Source of the DNA: a virus | Reading direction: 5' to 3' (one strand) | IMG/VR virus record: IMGVR_UViG_3300034120_001298 | Coordinates: 1-27,025 of that record | DNA: 27,025 nt | Notes under the pieces: model-generated | Told to the model about the DNA's origin: nothing | The model's input: the letters and a program-made list of their open reading frames with translations, nothing else | Database searches by the model: none | Position numbers and translations under genes: made by a program | Part shown: piece after piece, positions 1-5,583 of the stretch | Layout: every line of letters starts with the position of its first letter | Position numbering within the stretch: the first letter of the stretch is position 1

Positions 1-110
1 ACAGTACAGGAGTGAATAAAAAAGATGAGGTAAATGCGCAGAATGATAGTTACATGATGGTTGATAGGGTTACATTTAAGAATAGGAAAGCTATAAACTT
101 TGGAATATAA
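1..110 (+). CDS. 3' end of an unidentified gene (partial)
   Basis: An open frame enters from the left edge (codons in phase from base 3) and runs 35 codons to TAA at 108-110. The last residues read RKAINFGI. The stop overlaps the next start as TAATG, so it is co-transcribed and probably translationally coupled with the glycosyltransferase at 110. In lambda-like head modules a portal or similar head gene often lies just upstream of the protease, so a virion gene is possible, but 35 residues are too few to identify the family. Confidence 0.6.
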   Translation, partial: STGVNKKDEVNAQNDSYMMVDRVTFKNRKAINFGI

Positions 111-655
111 TGTTACTAAGCATACTGATACCTACAATAGAAAAACGGCACGAAATGTTACAATCTTTATTATCTGATTTGCGTAAGCAGATAGGTGATA
201 ATGAGATTGAAATAATAGTATGTGATATTAAAAATGCAACTATAGGGGATAAGCGCAATAGATTGCTAAATGCTGCAAATGGTGAGTATCTTGTATTTAT
301 TGATGATGACGATACAATAAGCGATGACTACATTTATTGCATTACTCAGGCGTTATTAAGTAGCCCAGATTGTTGCAGTCTAAACGGTGTAATTACTACA
401 AACGGACATAACCCTAAACGGTTTATACATTCTATAAAATACAATAGTTATTTTGAAAAAGATAACGTGTATTATAGACCGCCAAACCACCTAAATGTAA
501 TTAGGTCAGTAATAGCTAAACAGTTTACTTTCCCTACTAAAAACTTTGGTGAAGATACTGATTGGGCTATGCAGATTTGCAAAAGCGGCATGTTAAAAAC
601 AGAAGTAGAAATAACCGATACACTTTACTATTACGTTTACCTTACTAATAAATGA
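110..655 (+). CDS. GT-A fold glycosyltransferase, family 2-like (first of a pair)
   Basis: A 181-residue protein with the start of a family 2 GT-A glycosyltransferase: a first beta strand SILIPTI near residues 4-10, the nucleotide-binding segment GDKRNRLLNAANGEY at about 46-60, and an acidic metal-binding run IDDDDT at 64-69 that supplies the DXD motif. Enzymes of this fold move a sugar from a nucleotide sugar to an acceptor, using a divalent metal bound by DXD. It is shorter than the usual 230-300 residue GT2 domain, so the acceptor half is minimal. It overlaps its neighbours at both ends (TAATG, ATGA). The following gene is a paralogue. The acceptor is unknown; virion protein, host surface glycan or DNA are all possible. 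Confidence 0.82.
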   Translation: MLLSILIPTIEKRHEMLQSLLSDLRKQIGDNEIEIIVCDIKNATIGDKRNRLLNAANGEYLVFIDDDDTISDDYIYCITQALLSSPDCCSLNGVITTNGHNPKRFIHSIKYNSYFEKDNVYYRPPNHLNVIRSVIAKQFTFPTKNFGEDTDWAMQICKSGMLKTEVEITDTLYYYVYLTNK

Positions 656-1230
656 CAGTATCAATAGTAACCCCTACTACGCAAGACAGGCAAGTATTTA
701 ATGAGCGTATTTTTACTATTGGAAAGTTGCAAGATTACCCATACATAGCAGAACATCTATTTAATTACTCAGATAGTATAATAGGAACTAAGCGAAATAA
801 ATTAGTATCTAAAGCTATTGGGGATATTATTGTTCACATGGATAGTGATGATGTGTATGCTACAGATTGGGTAAGTAAATGTGTACAGGAGTTGCAAGAC
901 AATCCCACAGCCGACATAGTAGGTCTATCGCAATTTTATGCTACAGGTGGGTATAAATACGTAGGTTCAAATACTAGCAAAATAGTATGGGGGGCTACAA
1001 TGGCATACCGAAAAGAATTTTGGAAGCGCAATAAATTTGCAGACATGCACATAGGAGAGGATTATATGTTTTGCAAAAAAGCAAATACACATATCAACCC
1101 ATATATTAACGGATTTTTAGCCACTATACATAGCGGAAATACAAGCCCAAAAAATACAACTAACAGCGCATGGGTTAGTCTTTGTCGCAAGGATATTCCC
1201 GATAGTCCTTTGGGTACTGCTGAATTATAA
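652..1230 (+). CDS. GT-A fold glycosyltransferase, family 2-like (second of a pair)
   Basis: A 192-residue paralogue of the preceding protein, with the same order of motifs: SIVTPT at 4-9, GTKRNKLVSKAIGD at about 45-58, and the metal-binding HMDSDD at 62-67. It additionally keeps an IGEDYMF segment in its second half, resembling the acidic ED motif where GT2 enzymes place their catalytic base, followed by HSGN near the end. It begins inside the stop of the first gene (ATGA at 652-655), which suggests translational coupling. Its last 56 bases are overlapped by the minus-strand regulator gene. The pair may act on different sugars or in sequence; the acceptor cannot be read from sequence. Confidence 0.82.
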   Translation: MTVSIVTPTTQDRQVFNERIFTIGKLQDYPYIAEHLFNYSDSIIGTKRNKLVSKAIGDIIVHMDSDDVYATDWVSKCVQELQDNPTADIVGLSQFYATGGYKYVGSNTSKIVWGATMAYRKEFWKRNKFADMHIGEDYMFCKKANTHINPYINGFLATIHSGNTSPKNTTNSAWVSLCRKDIPDSPLGTAEL

Positions 1231-1348
1231 CATGCAAATTCTTTTTTATCAATTCACCCATACTACAGCCTACATGAGATGCTATATTTTTAACCTCATT
1301 ATGCTGCTTAGTGCCTATGTTGTTTACTCTTACATCTTTCTTATCCAT
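1175..1348 (-). CDS. Small ribbon-helix-helix (Arc/MetJ-like) regulator
   Basis: A 57-residue protein on the minus strand. A short strand-like segment (VRVNNIG) is followed by two helices (HNEVKNIASHVGCS, then MGELIKKNLHVIIQQYP), the pattern of ribbon-helix-helix DNA-binding dimers. The Met at 1348 was chosen instead of the longer frame start at 1465 because the upstream extension overlaps the protease gene and looks non-coding, and because a TAATTTTG promoter box lies directly before 1348. It faces the protease gene, with a 13-base palindrome at 1368-1380 between them. It probably represses its own promoter and perhaps the head operon. The family assignment rests on pattern only. Confidence 0.6.
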   Translation of the reverse strand: MDKKDVRVNNIGTKQHNEVKNIASHVGCSMGELIKKNLHVIIQQYPKDYREYPCDKD

Positions 1349-1351
1349 ACG

Positions 1352-1384
1352 CAAAATTAATAATTTACCGACAATATCGGCAAA
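1352..1384 (-). promoter_or_regulatory. Promoter of the ribbon-helix-helix gene
   Basis: Read on the minus strand, TTTG (1381-1384) is followed 21 bases later by TAATTTTG (1352-1359). This fits the Bacteroidota TTTG/TAnnTTTG promoter with spacing two bases longer than the best matches in this window. The start codon follows after three bases, so the transcript would be almost leaderless. Confidence 0.4.
1368..1380. promoter_or_regulatory. Palindrome CCGA-N5-TCGG, candidate operator
   Basis: CCGACAATATCGG is a dyad with 4-base arms and a 5-base centre. It lies between the two boxes of the minus-strand promoter and upstream of the protease start at 1426. Dimeric ribbon-helix-helix proteins bind such dyads, so it is a reasonable autoregulatory site; this is inferred from position. 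Confidence 0.4.
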
Positions 1385-1425
1385 CCTTTGCAATGTTTTT
1401 TTTCGTAGCGTTATTTTACAAGCGA

Positions 1426-2400
1426 ATGAAAGAAATAATACTATATAATTACCTCTATGACGCATCGGCTGCTAACTTTATAGCGCAGCTAGAGGCGTAT
1501 AAAGATGAAGATGTAGTTATACGTATGAATACAGGCGGTGGCAGTCCTGAAAGTACATTTGGTATGATTGCCAAACTTTCAGAACGTACCAAAGCAACTA
1601 AAATAAAGGTTGACGGTAAGGCACATAGTATGGGTGCATTTATGTTAGCTTATACCCAAGATAACGAGGCGTTAGATGTATCGGAAATATTAGTACATCG
1701 GGCTGCTTATCCATCATGGGTAGAAAAAGACCCTAACATAATGACTGCTGAAATGTGGGCATCATTAAACAGGGTTAACGGTAAATTACGTGAGGCGTTA
1801 GAAGCTAAGGTTAATACTACTTTGTTTCAATCTATTACAGGCAAATCAATGGATGATGTGTTTTCTACTGATACCCGAATAGATGTATTGCTTACAGCTA
1901 AACAAGCGAAAGAAATAGGGCTAATTAACAAGGTGGTAAACATTACCCCTACAATGCAAGCGGAACTAAAAGGACATTACGCAATGGCAGCACAATCGGG
2001 ATATGAAGTAATGCCGTTTGCAATACCTGAAATAAAAGAGGCTAATACAACAATAACAATAAAAAACAATAAAATGACAGTAACAGAATTAAAGGCACAG
2101 CACCCAGAATTGGTAAATGCTATTCTTGCCAGCGAGCGTGATAGAGTTAATTCATTTATGGTATTTGCGCACCTTGATTTGGAGGCTTGCAAAAAAGGTA
2201 TTACAGAAGGTAGCGCACTATCTGCTACACAAATGGCAGAGTTTAGCCTAAAAGCAGCACAAGCACAGTTTATGCTTAATGCTGAAAATGGTAGCCCTGC
2301 AAGCGTAACACCTGCAAAGGTTGAAGCCCCAGCAACTACAGAGGCTAAACAAGAGGAAGATTTTTGGAAAGAGGCAATCGAAAACGTAAACTTAAAATAA
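1426..2400 (+). CDS. ClpP-like (S14) head maturation protease with C-terminal scaffold-like region
   Basis: The first 180 or so residues of this 324-residue protein are a ClpP fold. They include the glycine-rich loop NTGGGSPES at 35-43, the nucleophile in KAHSMG (Ser68), the catalytic His in LVHRA (His91), and an Asp (probably Asp153) just before LLTAKQAKEIGLINKV. Phage members of this family cleave scaffold and capsid proteins inside the prohead. The remaining residues, from about 200, are charged and helical (ERDRVNSFM, then alanine-rich stretches), as in scaffold domains fused to such proteases. The start at 1426 replaces an upstream in-frame ATG at 1393 because MKEIILYNYL matches the usual short N-terminus of the family. 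Decoration and capsid genes follow directly, which supports the role. Confidence 0.88.
   Translation: MKEIILYNYLYDASAANFIAQLEAYKDEDVVIRMNTGGGSPESTFGMIAKLSERTKATKIKVDGKAHSMGAFMLAYTQDNEALDVSEILVHRAAYPSWVEKDPNIMTAEMWASLNRVNGKLREALEAKVNTTLFQSITGKSMDDVFSTDTRIDVLLTAKQAKEIGLINKVVNITPTMQAELKGHYAMAAQSGYEVMPFAIPEIKEANTTITIKNNKMTVTELKAQHPELVNAILASERDRVNSFMVFAHLDLEACKKGITEGSALSATQMAEFSLKAAQAQFMLNAENGSPASVTPAKVEAPATTEAKQEEDFWKEAIENVNLK
2074..2400 (+). CDS. Possible nested scaffold protein from an internal in-frame start
   Basis: ATG at 2074 is in frame with the protease gene (its residue 217) and sits just after an A-rich, C-poor stretch of the kind that precedes starts in this genome. Translation from here would give 108 residues containing only the helical scaffold-like part, as lambda Nu3 is nested in the 3' part of gene C. 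The arrangement is seen in the sequence; use of the start is inferred. Confidence 0.35.
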   Translation: MTVTELKAQHPELVNAILASERDRVNSFMVFAHLDLEACKKGITEGSALSATQMAEFSLKAAQAQFMLNAENGSPASVTPAKVEAPATTEAKQEEDFWKEAIENVNLK

Positions 2401-2409
2401 TTTAATATC

Positions 2410-2874
2410 ATGGCAAATCCGCAAATAGCAAATTTTGATACCTCGAAATTATTTCTAGGTCGCAATTATTACGATACCGCTACATTCACTAATGCAAGTG
2501 GTAGCGAAGTTACAATAGCCGCAGGTCGTTTGCTCGGTCGTGTTGGTTCTAGTAACCTTATAGCACTACAGGATAAAGACAATACAAACGGTTCGCAAAT
2601 ACCACTAGGCGTATCTGCTGATACCTTTGTAGTAGCTAACGGTGCAAGTGCAACTATTACCTATTGCATAGCTGGTAGAGTAGCAAGCGAGTTGTTAGGT
2701 TTTGCGTCAGGCGAAACACTTGCAACAGTTGTAAACTATATCGGTACAGATGGTTCAAGCCCAGCAGGCGTAGCTACAGTGCCAGCAGGTACAATCAAAG
2801 ATGTAATGCAGCGTTCAGGGTTTCAGATAATCACTTCTACTGAATTAACAGCAATCGATAATCCACAATCTTAA
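2410..2874 (+). CDS. Head decoration protein (lambda gpD-like) candidate
   Basis: A 154-residue protein rich in Gly, Ala, Ser and Thr, with alternating hydrophobic residues expected of a beta-rich capsid-surface protein. Phrases such as SEVTIAAGRLLGRV and TYCIAGRVASELL, together with ASGETLATVV, resemble the head decoration protein D family, whose trimers cap the threefold positions of the mature capsid and stabilise it. It sits between protease and major capsid protein, exactly where lambda gpD lies. No catalytic motif is visible. Start at 2410 follows the protease stop by nine bases. Identification rests on composition and gene order more than on unique residues. Confidence 0.7.
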   Translation: MANPQIANFDTSKLFLGRNYYDTATFTNASGSEVTIAAGRLLGRVGSSNLIALQDKDNTNGSQIPLGVSADTFVVANGASATITYCIAGRVASELLGFASGETLATVVNYIGTDGSSPAGVATVPAGTIKDVMQRSGFQIITSTELTAIDNPQS

Positions 2875-2898
2875 TTAACAAAGTAAATAACTTATAAA

Positions 2899-3951
2899 AT
2901 GGCAATACCCAGTTCATTAATACGGTCAACAATAACAACCAAGTTTTTAGCATTGTGGAAAGAGCGCCTACGCCCTACTACGTTCCTTGCTACATGGTTT
3001 CCCGACACTACCCCAACTGCTACACGTTACGTAAGTATCGAAGTACAGAGAGGTAAAGAAAAGATTGCAGTCGATGTTTTGCGCAATGCAGAAGGCAATC
3101 ATAACAAGTTTGAAAAGTCTACACAAAAAGACTTCGACCCTACTTACTTTGATGAAAACTTTACAGTTGATTCATTGCGTATGTATGACCGTCTAATTGG
3201 TAGCGGTTCAGTTGATGCAGGTGTAGTAACTGCTATCCTTAATGAGGGTACAGAGAAAATGCAAATGCTTGCTGATAAGATTGAGCGTAGATATGAGTTG
3301 CAAAGAGCGCAAGCCCTACAAACAGGTATTGTAACTGCTACATCTACAGAGAACATAGATTTTCAGCGTAAAGCATCTATGATACTTGCTTACAATGCAG
3401 CGCACAACTTCGCAGACAATACAGTAAGCATATCATCATTCTTAGGCACATGGGGTAGCCTTATGCGTTCGGTTGGTAAAGTTGGTACAGGTACATTTGA
3501 TTTGTTGATGGGTTCATCTGCATATCAGGCAATGATAGCTAACACTAAGTTCCAAGCCGAAGCGGACATTCGCAGAATAGCACTTACAGACATTGTAAGC
3601 CCAGTTAAGAATACCGAAGGTGCTGATTACATGGGTATGTTTAGCGCAGGTACTTGCAACTACCGTATATGGGTTTATGACCAATATTATGAAGATGCAA
3701 GCGGTACATTACAGCCTTACATCGACCCAAAGAAAATAATCATACTACCACCTAACCCAGCCTTTATGATGGCTTATGCAGGTGTGCCACAGTTGATTGA
3801 TGAAGATAACCCAGTAGTACGTACAGGTAAATTCATTTACTATAGTTACACAGACGAGCGCAGACGTTCAAGAGTGTACGGTGTACAGTCAGCAGGTTTG
3901 CCAATACTACTAGAAGTAGACAAACTGTTTACAGCTACAGTACTAGCATAA
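2899..3951 (+). CDS. Major capsid protein, lambda gpE family (HK97 fold)
   Basis: At 350 residues it has the usual length of the gpE family. Family-like features are the early FLATWFPD segment (about 29-36), a lysine-rich extended-loop region around NKFEKSTQKDFDPTYFDENF (about 67-90), a long central helix with repeated acidic and basic residues (EKMQMLADKIERRYELQ), and a C-terminal segment with FIYYSYTDERRRSRVYG. The protein assembles into the icosahedral shell and is probably trimmed or reorganised with help from the protease encoded upstream. It follows the decoration gene after 24 bases. A strong hairpin directly downstream fits a need for high dosage of this transcript. No truncation is seen. 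Confidence 0.88.
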   Translation: MAIPSSLIRSTITTKFLALWKERLRPTTFLATWFPDTTPTATRYVSIEVQRGKEKIAVDVLRNAEGNHNKFEKSTQKDFDPTYFDENFTVDSLRMYDRLIGSGSVDAGVVTAILNEGTEKMQMLADKIERRYELQRAQALQTGIVTATSTENIDFQRKASMILAYNAAHNFADNTVSISSFLGTWGSLMRSVGKVGTGTFDLLMGSSAYQAMIANTKFQAEADIRRIALTDIVSPVKNTEGADYMGMFSAGTCNYRIWVYDQYYEDASGTLQPYIDPKKIIILPPNPAFMMAYAGVPQLIDEDNPVVRTGKFIYYSYTDERRRSRVYGVQSAGLPILLEVDKLFTATVLA

Positions 3952-3972
3952 TATAAATAAATACCTTAACTT

Positions 3973-4008
3973 TAATAGCCATGCCGTTAACAAATGGCAT
4001 GGCTATTA
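3973..4008 (+). terminator. Strong hairpin after the capsid gene
   Basis: A perfect 13-base-pair stem (TAATAGCCATGCC with GGCATGGCTATTA) closes a 10-base loop. It is not followed by a run of T, so it may be a partial terminator, a processing site or a stabiliser of the 3' end of the capsid mRNA. The gene that follows has no obvious promoter of its own, which favours partial read-through. Confidence 0.65.
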
Positions 4009-4023
4009 TAAATTTACACAAAC

Positions 4024-4221
4024 ATGCAAAAACAATACAAGGTTATACCAATCGCAATAACAGGTAGTGGAAATAAAATACATTATGCAGGCGATGTAGT
4101 TACTCAAGATATGTTAGCTACCGATGCTGCTATATTGGTTAAAGGTGGGTATCTTTGCGAATTAGCCCCTGAAATAGTAGAACCAATAAAAGATACCAAA
4201 CAGAAAAAACAAAGCAAATGA
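4024..4221 (+). CDS. Small head-tail region protein, unknown function
   Basis: A 65-residue protein that I do not recognise by family. A short beta-rich segment (KVIPIAITGSGNKIHYAGDVVT) is followed by a helix and a hydrophobic patch (AAILVKGGYLCELA), then a highly charged lysine-rich tail ending KQKKQSK. Small proteins with this pattern commonly sit between the capsid gene and the head-completion genes of siphovirus-like heads. Its stop overlaps the next start (ATGA at 4218-4221), so it is coupled to the putative head-completion gene. A role at the portal or neck is likely from position only. Confidence 0.65.
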   Translation: MQKQYKVIPIAITGSGNKIHYAGDVVTQDMLATDAAILVKGGYLCELAPEIVEPIKDTKQKKQSK

Positions 4222-4586
4222 GCCTACTAGAATTGGCAAGGCGTGATATTGCGAACATTAGCAGTAACGCTAGTGGGTTCGGGGTATCTATGTCTTTCAT
4301 TTCACCTGCCAGCCCACCCGAAACATGCACCGTTAACGGTTTATTTTCTAGGCATCACATTGATGTAAATAGGCAAGGGGTAGCGTTCAATAATAGAATG
4401 GCACACGTATCAGTATCGGAAGATGTATTTGATGACGCTAACTATACTATACGCAATGCAAACGGTGAGGTAGATTTTAAAGGGCATAAGGTAACGGTTG
4501 AGGCGGTGCAGTATGTTGTTAATCAGTGGTTTCCATCTGATACAGGTAGATTAATTACGTTAATATTGGGCAAGTATGGCACTTAA
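4218..4586 (+). CDS. Head-tail joining (head closure) protein candidate
   Basis: A 122-residue protein. An N-terminal helix (LLELARRDIANI) leads into beta-rich sequence with a distinctive VNGLFSRHHIDVNRQGVAFNN region and a later DANYTIRNANGEVDFKGHKV segment. That layout, the size and the place two genes after the capsid resemble the lambda gpFII-type attachment proteins that close the portal channel and receive the tail. It overlaps its upstream neighbour by four bases and its downstream neighbour by eleven. The family name is a judgement from size, beta pattern and gene order; no diagnostic motif is present. Confidence 0.55.
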   Translation: MSLLELARRDIANISSNASGFGVSMSFISPASPPETCTVNGLFSRHHIDVNRQGVAFNNRMAHVSVSEDVFDDANYTIRNANGEVDFKGHKVTVEAVQYVVNQWFPSDTGRLITLILGKYGT

Positions 4587-5232
4587 TGGAGTAATAGCAC
4601 CGCAGAAATATGAACTAATACGTGACCGTATCGGGGCTATACTATTTGCCGAATTTGCTAATCAATTTACACTTTCAGGCGGCACAACTCCAAACCCTGC
4701 ATTTTATTGTGAACGTATCATACAGTTTGACCATACCGAAGCACCAGCAGTAAATGTAACGCTACAACGTGCCGATTATGATAATCGTGATAGGCATCAA
4801 GTTAACGGCATATACTTGTTTACTATAGATGTTTATACGGCAGCACACGCCACTAATAACGTGCGTGGTGATTATCGTGGGGCGGTAGAAATGCACCGTA
4901 TATTAGGGATGATAAGGGCTATATTTGAAAGCCCCGAATATAGGGAACTTCTATACGGATTTGGCAATCTTTGCCGTACCGCTATTAAGTCAATATCTAT
5001 ACCCGAAGCACCCAACAATAATGAAAGTGTATTCGAGGCTACAGGGCGAATAGAGTATGAGGTAACAGTCCCTGAAACGGTTGAATTACAAGAGGGTGTA
5101 CCACTTGAATTAGCTACTACAGTAGTTAAACTTTACAATACTGATAAGGGCTATTTATGGGGGGCGGAAAGCGCACCACCACCAAACCTATTTATAGATG
5201 AGATTGCAATTAATTACTTCATAGCAGAATAG
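4576..5232 (+). CDS. Tail terminator/completion-like structural protein candidate
   Basis: A 218-residue protein. Its first third (QKYELIRDRIGAILFAEFANQF) is a helix, followed by a beta region with FTIDVYTAAHATNNVRGDYRGAVEMHRILGMIRAIFES. An alpha-beta arrangement with a beta strand ending in the I-D-V-Y type sequence and a helix listing residues near a bound edge is seen in gpU-like tail terminators and minor tail proteins. It follows the head-closure candidate, as gpU-like proteins do. The last part is proline-rich (APPPNLF). Assignment is tentative; a neck protein of a short-tailed phage would look similar. Confidence 0.5.
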   Translation: MALNGVIAPQKYELIRDRIGAILFAEFANQFTLSGGTTPNPAFYCERIIQFDHTEAPAVNVTLQRADYDNRDRHQVNGIYLFTIDVYTAAHATNNVRGDYRGAVEMHRILGMIRAIFESPEYRELLYGFGNLCRTAIKSISIPEAPNNNESVFEATGRIEYEVTVPETVELQEGVPLELATTVVKLYNTDKGYLWGAESAPPPNLFIDEIAINYFIAE

Positions 5233-5238
5233 AACGAT

Positions 5239-5583
5239 ATGCCAAATATTAAATTTTCAGAATTAAATACAGCTCCCGAATTTTCGGAGTTAGATTATAT
5301 TGTTGGTATTCGATACAATGAAGAAACGGAACTATACGAAAACTATATCTATTCAGCGGCAGATGTAAAGGAATACGTAAAGTCACAATTACGCAAAATA
5401 ATTACAGTTAGCGAAGATGGCAATTCAATCACTAATAATAACTTTACAGGCAATGAAGTACAGGCACTATTAACAGACAATCAAGTTTATATAAGAGATG
5501 TAGACTTTACGCAAGACGGAGATACAATTACAGGTATAATTATTTCATTTTACACATCACAAAAAATATTAGTATTGTTATGA
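5239..5583 (+). CDS. Small virion-associated protein upstream of the fibre gene
   Basis: A 114-residue protein beginning MPNIKFSELNTAPEFSELDY. Sequences of the form I-K-F-S-E-L followed by an Asp-rich stretch occur at the N-terminus of many phage tail and fibre proteins, where they probably bind the tail. The remainder is beta-rich and acidic, and it ends in a hydrophobic stretch SQKILVLL. The stop overlaps the start of the fibre gene (ATGA at 5580-5583), so the two are coupled. It may be an adaptor or baseplate-like piece for the fibre, but that is inferred from position. Confidence 0.55.
   Translation: MPNIKFSELNTAPEFSELDYIVGIRYNEETELYENYIYSAADVKEYVKSQLRKIITVSEDGNSITNNNFTGNEVQALLTDNQVYIRDVDFTQDGDTITGIIISFYTSQKILVLL

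Noticed and set aside
1977-2465. Long minus-strand frame of 162 codons opposite the protease end
   Set aside because: It is the antisense of the protease-scaffold gene, with composition (Cys and Ser/Ala-rich) typical of reverse reading, no promoter, and it also crosses the start of the decoration gene.
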